Of a DNA stretch of 64,000 nt, positions 54,493 through 64,000 are shown piece by piece; the stretch's first letter is position 1; each line of letters begins with the position of its first letter. The notes under the pieces were generated by a model that saw only the letters and a list, made by a program, of their open reading frames with translations, made no database searches and was not told the DNA's origin. Made by a program: the position numbers and the translations under genes. Origin of the DNA: Gnetum montanum (Eukaryota > Streptophyta > Gnetopsida > Gnetales > Gnetaceae); NCBI GenBank assembly GCA_015680685.1, contig MNCI01014373.1, forward strand, positions 180,154 through 244,153. Reading direction: 5' to 3'.

Positions 54493-57400
54493 GGGACCTA
54501 AGCCTTTTCTCCTTGTGGTTGAACTGTTTGGTGTGCTATCTTGGTTCGGCCCTTTGGAACCGAACATGCCTAGTTATGACATGCTGATCGGGGTGCATGT
54601 AATATGGTTTCGTTTGAATATTGGTGCATTTTTATCATTTATTTTGTAGAATTTCAGCGTTGTCATATGGTCTCATTTGAGTGAGCAGCTGACTTATGAT
54701 ATTGTTGAGACCATGTTGTCTAGATTAACATGAGGCATGTTAGCTTTTGTTGTTGACATAGACGAGGGACCATATGTAATTGAGGGGGGCACTCCTGAAT
54801 GTCCTAGATCAACACGTCCTTTGACTCATGTGTAGGGATTGCTGTCTTGCAGCCATTACAATAGTAGTAGCACACTTTTTCTAGCTTGCCGTGTACATAC
54901 ACTATTCAAAAATATTCCTAGAACAGTATACAGAGTAGACAAGTATGCTCTTTTATACTTGTATTAACTTTGGTTCCTTCAGCGTTATATCATTGCTTAT
55001 GTATGAATACTTTTTCTTTTGCAGGCCTCGTTTTGTTGAGCATGGATTGCATGAGGATGATAGTGGGCTTGCCTTAGTGTGTACAACCTTGGAGGCATTC
55101 ATGATGGGCCCCACTCTTCATGTCGTAGTGCTAGGCTAAACCAAGGATGCCATTGTCAGTTATCCTAGGAAATTCTCTAGGGCCTTTGAAGGTTGTCAAG
55201 TTCGCAACTGGCTGCATGAGGATTGGTCTCTTGATGGACCTGTTTATCCTCAAATTGTTGATCTTGCAACCAGTGTGCCTACTCCATTTGCTAACGGTAA
55301 ATGGTTGTGTTCTAGGCTTGGTTTTCATTTTTGTCACTTCATTGCTTATCATATTCTTACTCTCTACTCAATGTCTCCTTTGTCTTTTCTACAACGGTAA
55401 TTTTCCTTGATCAGGTTACCATCATATCCGGGCGCATTAAGGCTAATCTCTTTATGAAGTTTGGAGAGACAAAGGAGTCACAACGGTGGCTGCACAAGAA
55501 GGCACCTAAAGAAATCATCAGCCATCTGACCAGTGGAGGCTTGATGGATTTATTTACTGCCTTGAGTCCTAACATTCTCGTGACAAAAATTGTTGCCATA
55601 GTTGACTTTTTAAATGATGATGTCTCCTATTTTACTACATGAGTTCAGGGAGTTAAGGTGTCTTTCCACCTAACTGCTAAATTCTTTTTCAATCTTTTTA
55701 GTGTACCAGTGGATGGTGCTAAGGTGGCAGTGGATAGAGGGACTAGAGAAGGTCATGTGATCAAGGAACTTGAAGGCTGGCTAGGTGTACCACGAGGTGC
55801 TAAGGGTTTTTTTATGTAAGCTGATACTCGCTTGATGGAGGTAAATCTTCTATACTTGCTCTTTAGAGCATGAGCATTCCCTAAGTCTCTTTCCTAAGCA
55901 AGAAGTCTTGGGATTGAGTCTACATGTGTTATGCGCATGGTCTTGGAGACTGGTATGTGCTACAATTTGGTGCAATTCCTTGTATTAGGTCTCTGTGGAG
56001 ATATCATTAGGCTATGTTCCAATGTTGATGCTAAGTCCCACTTTACCTTTGCCTTTTTTGCGGGCTATCTCCGTAGGTTTGCTGAGTTCTTAGTGGTCCA
56101 TGAAGATAACCATTATGTCTTAAGGGTTCACTCATAGTTGTCTCGCCCCTAGATCTGTCATCTATTTAACACCACTAGATCCCAAGATCCACCCGAAGGC
56201 ATCAAAGAATCAGCCTCTATCACCACAGGGGGTGCAACCAGTCCTTCCCATCATTCACGTGATAGCTTGGGGTTGGAACCACCTAACTGCATACAACTAT
56301 CAGAAGAGCCAAGTGCTTGATTTAGGAGATCGTTGGAAAGGGCAAGGCTAAGGTGAAAAGGGCTAAGCATTTAAGGGAACGTGTTATTGAGGCGAGACCA
56401 TTGAAGACAAAGAAGATTCGATTCATCTTGCCAGGAGCAGGTAAGTTTTTTTTCTTTAAGTGTTTTTTTCTCGCTTTTTGAATTTATTTGCTTACTTAAA
56501 TTTTCCTACATATTATGTCATGCTAACCTTAGATTTATTGGTGTTAATAGAGGATACTCCCGAGAGGGAAAGGGAAGAATTAGCTCCAATGGATGAGCCT
56601 GAAAAAATTATCATTGGGTGTGATGAAGAGGAGGAAAATAGAGAAGAAGAAGTTGGGGCTATTCCCATCTTGCGGGAAGAGGATGAAATGGATACCATGG
56701 GAGTGACACTTGCAGAGGCTTTAGATGCCCTTAAGCATTCAAGCGAGGAGAAAGGTGTTTTTGATGGTTTCTTTGATGGGTCTCTACACCTTGGTGATCT
56801 GCCTGAGCTGACCAGAAAAGAGCTGCTTGGTATGTTTTATTAGTTTTATTCACATTTCGTATCTTCTTAGCTTTGTACATTGTTTTGATTATCATGACTC
56901 TTCCTAATATCAGACATGGATTTTGAAGTGCCTGAAGCACATGCATCTCAGGCATATGTGTCAGAGTTATAGGCCTCAGCTGAGGTGCCTCCCAATATAG
57001 ATTCAACATCCACTGGTCGATTGAGGCCATGGCCTAAGATGCCCAATAAAGTAGACTTTGTTACTAGCATCGTCAACGATGTTGTTGCTCATCTGCAACA
57101 AGCTCATCCTGAATTAGATGTGTACTTTATACTAAGTACCTAAGTTCATTATGCTTTTGCCTCTATTGGTGATGTCTTATTAGCTCATATGTGTAATGTT
57201 TGTACTTGTAGGTGCGAAGCTTCAATGGAGTCCTTTCGAGGCTATCCATATTGATGGTCTCCTAGAATTGCCCAAAGATATTGAGCAGATCCCAAGAGGG
57301 ATTTATGATGTGGTTTTGGGTTGTGTTGTTCCTAATGCCAAGTCTCTCTAGACCTGTAGACACTCAATTTAACACTTATGGCTTGAAATTCAATCATTGA

Positions 57401-58207
57401 AAGAAAATTTGGCAAAGGTGACAGAGGAGAGGAATGACTTGCAAGCTTGTTATGATTTTTCCTCTGATAGATTGGCTGGTGATAGTACCTGGCGTACATC
57501 CGAGATCACCTATGCATATTATTGGGCCGACTTGAATAGCAAGGTGCAGGCGATTTGGGATATGACTGAACAGAGGGCCTAGATGGATTTATTGAATAGG
57601 AAGTTCCATGACTGGAATTCCTTTGCATCCAAAGTATGTAAATGGGACCAGGATCAGAAAGATCATAAGCATCAATAAAAAAAGTGGTTGAAGGAGGAAT
57701 TAGTTGAACGTCATCGGTTGGAGATGTTCGTGGAGGGGTTAGGCTTGCGCTCTTCCTATAACAAGTTTGTTGAGTGTACAGAAGTGGAGGGGTCTCCTAA
57801 GAGAACCATTACCATGGCCTCTGGGGAAGCTTCAACAAGTATGTTTTCTCTTGAGCACCCTTCCTAGTCTTCAGTGGACAAGGGTAAAATCTTGGCAAAT
57901 ATCGACCTCAGACTTGAGAAAGATTAGGCTTGTGTGCTCGAAGAGGAGATTCTACGATGCTTGGAAGCTAATCTCAGGCCTTCTTCTCCTATGAGTGTTT
58001 TAATCTTGCATCGTTTTATTGCTTTTAATCATCTTTTCCTTTTTAGCATTTTTCTCTTTTAATCCATTTGTTTGTGTTTACTTAATTTGTTATTTTTTTT
58101 CCTTTTTGTGATAGGGACGTGGTGGTGGTGAGGCTGGCCCCAGTAGGACGAGAGTTGAAGACATAGAGGAGTTTAAGGACCAACCCCCTCCTAATACCAA
58201 TGCATGA
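54493..58207 (+). pseudogene. A2 antisense multi-exon gene
   Basis: Exons: 54493 to about 54945; 55025-55296; 55415-56440 (donor GTAAG); about 56553-56829 (donor GTATGT); 56914 to about 57118 (donor mutated); 57212 to about 57993; 58115-58207 (stop TGA). It reads GPKPFLLVVELFGVLSW at the FCP1-like start, STLFLACRVHTLFKN, LMDLFTALSPNILV, then the acidic EEEENREEEVGAIPIL and DALKHSSEEKGVFDGFFDGS. LKENLAKVTEERNDLQACYD is a coiled-coil-like segment, and the protein ends PPPNTNA. In-frame stops are scattered, but exon edges, acceptors and most donors agree with A1. The nucleophile position is Glu, so no phosphatase activity is expected. The gene diverges from RT on its left and converges with PR on its right. 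Confidence 0.65.
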
Positions 58208-58717
58208 TTTGGCTTGTCAGTCTTGTCATTTCTTTGTTAGTTTATTTTTTCTTGTTTTGTTTTTCAACTTATTTTGTTGTTTTTGGAATATGTGAAGACA
58301 AATGTAACATGATCATGGTGTAATATGTTTTCATCCCATGTTAACACTCTGTATTACATATATTTATATATTTTTTTTTTCTTTCTTGAGTTTATTTGTG
58401 AACGTAAATGTAAACTAGAATCATAACCGGTAAACATAAGATAAAAAGAAATCGCAATTTGTGAAATGTAAAAAATAATGACGTGGCGGGATTTTGGTAA
58501 ATTGGTAATGTATTGTGCTCTATTTTAAAGCCATTTTGGGCTACACGCATCAGTTTAAAGTTATGATGGACTATTGCATCTTTGTCGAAGAAAAGGAGGA
58601 GACTATAGTTGTTTCGGTGAATTTTAAAAGGAACGGGCCATTTATAACCGTGGCTAGTTTAATGTCGTTGCAGATGTTTGGTAGTTTAACGTCATTCCAG
58701 ATGCATAATGATTTGTC
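58208..58717. repeat. A2 tail-to-tail gap with hairpin motifs
   Basis: Between the antisense stop and the PR stop (58718). Units lie at about 58552 (AGTTTAAAGTTATGATGGAC), 58657 (AGTTTAATGTCGTTGCAGAT) and 58684 (AGTTTAACGTCATTCCAGAT). They are aligned with 41275-41430 and partly decayed. Confidence 0.6.
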
Positions 58718-59716
58718 TTAGTTTTTGAGTTGTATCTTTAATTTTTGCAACTTGTTGTGAAGGGTGGGATGTGTAAGCATAATCTTGTACTCACCATCCC
58801 CCTCGCTGGATACGTCAAAGGGTAGTTCTGACCAAGGGACATCCACGGGAATGGCTCCTATGTCTGCATCTTCTGATGCTTCTTCTATTTTAGGAAGGTC
58901 GTGGGTTGGAGATTGACCAATTTCTAGGGTTTCGCTAGTGCTGTCTTACTTAGGTTTAGAGAGTTCAACCTCTAACCCTTGGTTAGTTCCTACGTGTGAG
59001 GAAGTAAGTGATGTTGCTACATCCTTGTGTATGACGATTTCACTGCCCTCATAAGGTAGGTGAATTTCTTGATGGATTGGCAATGATACAACTTTTAGTT
59101 GAGCTAACCAAGGTCATCCCAAAATTAGATTGAATCCCAGCATCTCATCAATGACTACAAATTCGATTGATGTGGGGAACTGGTCCCCTGCAATGAAATC
59201 CAAGGTAATCATGCCTTTTATCATGACACGGGAACCACTGAAAGATTTCAAGGATGATGTTGTTGTTGGCCATATTTGTTTTGTGAGGCCTAGTTGTTCA
59301 ATGACGGGAAAAGGTATTACATTTGTTGCCACTCCGTCATTAAGATATACCCTATGTATCTTAAATTGGTTAGTTTGTATCGTTATAAACATAGGGGTAG
59401 TAGTAACCTTTCCCATTTTTTCGTCCTGTTTAATGTCATTGAAATGAAATTCGAGAGATGTGGTTCTCAATTCTTGATGTGGAGACAACATAGCATAAAT
59501 GGATGGTTCATTTGTAGGAAGATCTTCACTAACAGGGATTAAAGTTAACATATGCACTAGAGCTTCCCGATGCACTAGGGAGGTCATTACTAGGTCATAT
59601 AGGCTTAGAGAGGTGTTCTTTTGTTTTAAGGCTTGTGTAACCTGGGCTAGGACACTAGCCAAGTCTTTGCTGTTTGGAATATTTTTATCTGTTGATACTT
59701 GATCCATTTGACCCAA
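58718..59716 (-). pseudogene. A2: aspartic protease
   Basis: The 200-residue open frame 59716-59114 contains KQKNTSLSLYDLVMTSL, FITIQTNQFKIHRVY and LNDGVATNVIPF, where the catalytic DGA is N-D-G-V-A: the Asp remains but its surroundings are altered. GSRVMIKGMITLDFIAGDQF and EMLGFNLILG follow. A stop at 59114 is followed by a readable tail to TAA at 58718-58720. A frame change against gag lies near 59650-59716. The tail runs up to the hairpin motifs facing the antisense gene. Confidence 0.85.
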
Positions 59717-60180
59717 AATTTGTATCTCTCGTGGAAGAGTTTTGCCTTATTAACTGCAGCTATTAGGTTTGGGACATTGGACACTCCCGAGTTCTTGTCT
59801 TGAAGACTTGTGCTAGGCTGATCAGTAACTGGAACCATAGGGACAACATTCAATGGTGTGGGTTTTGGTGGTCCTAACTCATGACCATGACGTTCTTTTG
59901 CCAAATGTTCCCTGGTCAGTTTTTTAGCAAGGCATTCTCGCAAGGGTCGTGGGGGAACTGTTGGAGGTTGCACATTAGGGTATTTTGGCACCCAGATTAC
60001 AAATGGAGTTGGTCGGGTTTGCAATGGCACGTTTGCTTTTGCAACTGCCGGGCGTACTCGGATGAAAAATGGTTTTCGTGGCATAGGAGGTGTATGTGTG
60101 GCAAAAGGGGCTTGTGGAGATGTTAGTGTAGATACGGTTTCAACAGGCACACGAATCACAAAAGGCTTTTGTGGGACGTC
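59717..60180 (-). pseudogene. A2: gag-PR linker, proline-rich
   Basis: In phase with gag. Spaced motifs RKPFFIRVRPA, TPFVIWVPK and a start IRVP form a repeated PF[VF]I[RW]V pattern also present in A1 and B1. It ends in SLQDKNSGVSNVPNLIAAVN. The conserved repeat suggests a docking or spacer role; this is inference. Confidence 0.7.
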
Positions 60181-61578
60181 TTATTCATTTCCAATATGGA
60201 TGGTGTTAATCACATAGGACACCTCTTTGGTGTTAAGAGGATCTTTGTAGACATCCATAGACTGATTTTGAGGTCTTACTGGGTTGGCTTCATCAAAGAC
60301 TATATTACCTCTGTAAATCATACATTGTATGTCTTGTTTTAGGGTGAAGCAGTAATTGGTTCCATGTCCACATCGTTGGTGATACTCACAAAATCTGTCT
60401 AACCTGAAACCTCTTGGAACAGGGGGTTCATTAGCTATTACCAATGTTGGGTTTTTAACCAACTCATAGTATCGGTCATGTCTTTGAGATGCTATAGGAG
60501 ACTTTTGCTTATGTTGAATCATCCCAGCTTTCAGTAGTTGGTCCAGTAGTTGTGAAGGTTTCATGGGTAAGGGCATGTACTGGGTAGGGTCTTTTTGTTT
60601 GAAGGTACGAGTGTGACCTATGTTATTGGTTTGGGCAGACAAGGGTTTAGGTGTAGGTGTAGGAGTGGTTCTTTCATGACTAGTGGGGGCGATGGGTTAT
60701 TTCCATTTTTACCCTGCTGTGTTGGGTCGAAATGTCTCTGCCACTGCTACGACTATTGTTTTAGACTTGTCCTTATCTTTTTTTGTATGTTGGCTTTTGA
60801 AAGTTAGGTAAGCTGGGTCATGACTTGTCTGTGCTACCTCTTCTATGTTTATGATTTGGACAAATGCCTGACTCAAAGTGCGAGTGTTCAGATAATAGAG
60901 TTTTGAATTAACGAAATCATTCATGGTGCTCTTGAGGACTGTAAGTAAATACAATTTTGGGATAGGCTCATGAAGTTTGTTAAGGGAAGTGCTCCATCTT
61001 TGGATGAACTTTTGTACGGGCTCTAATGGCGCTTGTTTTATTTGGATTAGACTGTCTAGTATGGCTTCAAGTTTTAGGTTATACTTAAAATAGGTAATGA
61101 ATTGATGTAATAAATCCTCTAGAAAGGATATGGAGTTACATGGTAAGGATCGGTACTAGTCTAAGGATCTTCCAGTTAAGGACATGGCAAATACACGCAG
61201 GATTGAATGAGGCCAGGCCTGGAGTAACAGACACTCTAATCGGAATGTCACTAGGTGAGCATTTGGATCTCCCTCTCCATTATACTTGGTCAACTGTGGC
61301 AATGAAATTCCTTTTGGTAGAGTCAATGGTGGCATGAAAGAGCTAATCAGATCATCCTGATAAAAATCCATCACCTTGACTTCTTTAGTGTTTGCCATTT
61401 TGAGGCGCTTTACCTCATTGGTCAATGCTTGCATCATTTTTCTAGCCTCTACCCATTCTTGGGCACTAGGTGGACCAGCTGGTTGATTAGATTCAGCATG
61501 ATAATAGTTAGATTGTTGTGTGATTTGTGGGAAAGATGACTGTAGGGTTGTTGATGGTTGTACTTGAGGGACATTCAT
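60181..61578 (-). pseudogene. A2: gag core and zinc knuckle
   Basis: 61578-61156 has VMDFYQDDLIS, LTKYNGEGDPNAHLVTFRLE and LLLQAWPHSI. 60954-60709 has the continuation DFVNSKLYYLNTRTLSQAF. 60642-60181 has PRGFRLDRFCEYHQRCGHGT then NYC, an intact C-x2-H...GH...C knuckle, and FTLKQDIQ. All share one phase, interrupted by stops. It is more complete at the knuckle than A1. Confidence 0.9.
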
Positions 61579-61599
61579 GGGTGGGATTGTAACGGGTGG

Positions 61600-62502
61600 T
61601 ATGCTGTAATGAGCCGGTTGATTTTGTTGAATGATAGGTGCGGGCCACTGCCTAGTTACAAGTTGTGAGGAAACACCCTGAACCTATTGAGTTGTAGTAG
61701 TGAAGGGCATTCCTTGGATTTGTACTTGTGGTATGTGATGGGCAGATGCAGAAGTGGGTATCACTGATGGCATCCTAATTATTTGAGGTCAGAAGGTTAC
61801 TCCCATATTAGCTTGAGAGGGGAGTTATTGGTATTGTCCTTATGAGAGGGAGGGTAAAGTAGTAATCAGAGGAATAGCAGGGATGGGCATATTAAATTGG
61901 GTATTGGTCGTAGGGAAAGTAGGAATGAGGGTAGGTGCTTCCTGTTGAGAGATAAGTGCTTGAGTACTTGTAAATGCATGAAGAGACATATTCTCTCCTG
62001 TGAAAGGGTGGAATAATGGGTTTGCGTAAGTATGAGGATTGAGAGTGTGGTACGAATCCCCATGTTGGGATTGAGCCGTGAAATCATCTTGCTCATCTTC
62101 ATTTTGAGGCTCTATGGTGGGTTGCCACAAGGTTTGATTCCTTGCCATGAGGAGATGGGATATGAGTTCGTGATGGGATTCAGAGAGGGGAATTACGTCA
62201 TATGCTGAAGGGATAAAGTTATGGCCTCCCTTATAGATGAGTTCATAATGTCATTTTGCTTCCATTTTCGTGTGATGAATGGGCAGGTTAGCTTGGATCT
62301 TTACGCAGATGAAGTTGTATTGTTCCGTGTTGAGAATTGTATAGGTAAGGTCTTTGCCTTGTAACCTAAGTGACCGGTGAGTTGTCCCTTGAGGGTTCAT
62401 TTCTCCAATGATGACTATGGGTTCAGTTGTGATCACAGGATTTGAGATTTCAGCATTAAGGTTAGAAATAGGCAATATTGCTTTTATTTGAGAAGATTCC
62501 AT
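61600..62502 (-). pseudogene. A2: gag N-terminal region
   Basis: ATG at 62502 (MESSQIKAILPIS) matches A1. 62502-62251 is open through GKDLTYTIL and VKIQANLPIHHTKMEAK. After a stop it continues at 62148 with NQTLWQPTIEPQN and MPIPAIPLITTLPSLS. In phase with the core (308 codons apart). Low-complexity Pro/Thr/Gln content as in A1. Confidence 0.8.
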
Positions 62503-62506
62503 GTGT

Positions 62507-62775
62507 GCAAGCTAGCTTGAGCAAGATGGGTAGTATGTGTAGCTGTGCAGCTTGGGCAAGTTAGGCATATGCAAGCTAGCTTGAGCAAGTTGGGTAGTGT
62601 GTGCAGCTTGGGCAAGCTAGGCAGCATGTGTAGCTGTGCAGCTTGGGCAAGCTAGGCGTATGTAAGCTAGCTTGAGCAAGCTGGGCAGTGTGTGTACCTA
62701 TGAAGCTTGGGAAAGCTGGGCATGTGCAAGCTAGCTCGAGCAAGCTGGGCAACGTGTGCAACTGTGCAGCGTGTA
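62507..62775 (-). repeat. A2 leader minisatellite (about four units)
   Basis: Same GCAAGCTAGCTTGAGCAAG units as 45232-45532, with a partly deleted second unit, so copy structure differs between A1 and A2. Confidence 0.85.
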
Positions 62776-63201
62776 CACTTCTATGAGGGAGGTACAGTGT
62801 ACATCATGTTTATGCTTAAAAATATAGCATGTGCATGCTGGGATCAAAGGCAAAGCATGTGTATTTTGAAGATGAGGCACAACATCTGAAGACATGGCAA
62901 AACATCGAAAGACAAGGCAGAATGTCTAAAGACGAGGCACAGCGTCTATAGGCAGAACACACAATCTAGGGCATAAGGTAACATCCAGAGGTAAAGGATA
63001 GTGTGTGGATGTTGAGGGCGACGTATGGACGTTGAAGAGGGTGCAACGTATGAACGCTGAAGAGAGTGCAGCGTATGGATGTTGGACAACAGGCAGCGTA
63101 TGGACGCTGGGCCATGGGCAACTAGCAGACGCTGGACATTGGATGCTGGATGTTGGACAGTGGGGAATGCGACGGCATGTGTATGGAACGTAAATAGAGT
63201 T
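62776..63201 (-). other. A2 5' leader
   Basis: Homologous to 45533-45963. Short degenerate repeats (GAAGACRAGGCACARCGTCT, 62870-62950; TGGACGCTG and relatives, 63010-63160). No coding frame. Confidence 0.5.
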
Positions 63202-63220
63202 GGCCCTCCTTCTAGTGCCA
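63202..63220 (-). promoter_or_regulatory. A2 primer binding site
   Basis: Minus-strand TGGCACTAGAAGGAGGGCC, seven bases from the LTR end. Confidence 0.72.
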
Positions 63221-63227
63221 ATTTCTA

Positions 63228-63389
63228 TACCGCTTGAAATCATCGGCATAAGGATGGTGGAAAACGAATGCCAAAAGATCTTCAGAGAGATACAAATGAC
63301 CCTGCCTTGGCATGAGGGCAAGCTGGAAAAACGAAAGCAAAGTGCCTTGGATGGTCTGGATGCAGATCAACCAAGGACTTCCCTGAGCA
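63228..63389 (-). mobile_element. A2 5' LTR, inner 162 bp, cut by B2
   Basis: Matches the start of the shared LTR (45990-46150) up to CTGAGCA, then homology stops at the TG of B2. Confidence 0.8.
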
Positions 63390-64000
63390 TGAAACACCCA
63401 AAAAAATGCAGGGTCATCCTTGCCTCATCAGGCTCTTGCAGTCTGTGCAGCACCATGGCAGTTCATTGGGAGAAGAACGTTCTGAGTCCAGAATGGCCAG
63501 TTCGGCAAATTTTCTACTTTAGGCATGGATGGATTTTGTACCAACCTGCCCACCCACCAAAGTAGCTTGAACAGCTGGTAGCTTGCTCAGAAATGATGTG
63601 CAGAATCAGCGGCAGTATCCTGGGTGCACAAAAAGTAGTTCGGCAAGTTTTCTTAGCCACAAAGCCTACTACGCTACGCTACGATATGTAGCGTAGCAAG
63701 CTTCAGAAAACAATGGTGGAATGAAATGCTATGCTAGGCAATGTCACATAGCGTAGCATAGAAACAACTTCACTACCCACTCCCCTTGCCCAACTTTGAG
63801 TTCTGCAGTGATGTCTCTTGTCGCCAGGAAGCGGCAGACCATATCTGCTGCTATGCTACGCTGAGCTACATGGCACAACAAGGGGTAGCAATCCTACAGA
63901 AAGGGATAGAAGGCAGTTCGAAAGGTGAAATCAGCAAAGTTTGCAAAACTTGCATCATAGGAAAATGGGTTGCAAATCAACAAAACTGTCATGAAAATGG
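63390..64000 (+). mobile_element. B2: family-B LTR in opposite orientation, running off the window
   Basis: Starts TGAAACACCC at 63390 and matches the reverse complement of 34600-35155, including GCTACGCTACG/TAGCGTAGC motifs (63670-63760). Being inside the A2 LTR, it inserted after A2. The candidate target copy on the left is gagca (63385-63389). Whether it is a solo LTR or a whole element cannot be seen. Confidence 0.85.

Larger units (their letters stand above)
45990..64000 (-). mobile_element. Element A2: second family-A retrotransposon (5' end outside window)
   Basis: It is collinear with A1 from the shared 3' LTR through integrase, RT, antisense gene, PR, gag, leader and PBS to the start of a 5' LTR at 63228, which is interrupted by B2 at 63390. 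It has no nested element in its body, so it is the best template for the family's gene order. Compared with A1 it lacks about 300 bp near 52660. Confidence 0.85.

Noticed and set aside
1-64000. tRNA, rRNA or organelle-derived genes
   Set aside because: No cloverleaf, rRNA core or plastid/mitochondrial coding sequence recognised on either strand.

Overview
This is plant nuclear DNA made of old LTR retrotransposons. Plant origin is shown by three Ty3/gypsy elements whose pol has the Tat/Ogre-type domain order with two RNase H domains, and by their nesting and heavy decay. I see no host gene, tRNA, rRNA, organelle sequence or CRISPR array. The sequence does not identify the species. Because all coding copies carry stops or frameshifts, calls below are mostly relics.

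Layout. (1) 1-9086: two decayed copies of one Ty3/gypsy family (C1 on plus, C2 on minus, inverted to each other) plus unassigned AT-rich DNA. (2) 9087-47838: element A1, minus strand, about 19.5 kb once its nested guest is removed. Its 3' LTR is at 9087-10917, its RT-RH-aRH-INT at 12381-15746, its gag-PR at 41442-45227 and its 5' LTR at 45990-47838. (3) 15896-35155: element B1, also minus strand and of a second family, inserted inside A1 between RT and the rest, with near-identical 5-bp flanks (accat/actat). (4) 45990 to beyond 64000: element A2, same family as A1, minus strand. A2 uses the A1 5' LTR as its own 3' LTR, so A1 and A2 form an LTR-sharing tandem. (5) 63390-64000: a family-B LTR (B2) in the opposite orientation, inserted in the 5' LTR of A2.

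How it works together. In A1, A2 and B1 the sense order is 5' LTR, PBS, repeat-rich leader, gag, PR, then a 6-8 kb gap, then RT, RNase H, archaeal-type RNase H, integrase, hairpin-repeat 3' UTR, PPT, 3' LTR. The gap holds a multi-exon gene on the opposite (plus) strand. Its predicted product starts with a degenerate FCP1/NIF-type HAD-phosphatase domain, continues with a region resembling plant transposon-associated proteins, and ends with an acidic and a coiled-coil-like part. Exon boundaries, the terminal exon and position are conserved in two diverged families. An antisense gene can keep introns through retrotransposition because the sense genomic RNA does not splice them.

A second recurring structure is a short hairpin motif of the form AGTTTAA-nGTC-loop-GACn. 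It sits in arrays in the three intergenic gaps (after integrase, between RT and the antisense gene, and between the antisense gene and PR). The stems show matched changes (GGTC/GACC, TAGTC/GACTA, ACGTC/GACGT).

Assembly warning: 25453-27339 and 27341-29227 appear to be the same 1887 bp written twice around a single N at 27340. The second copy is most likely an unmerged contig overlap.
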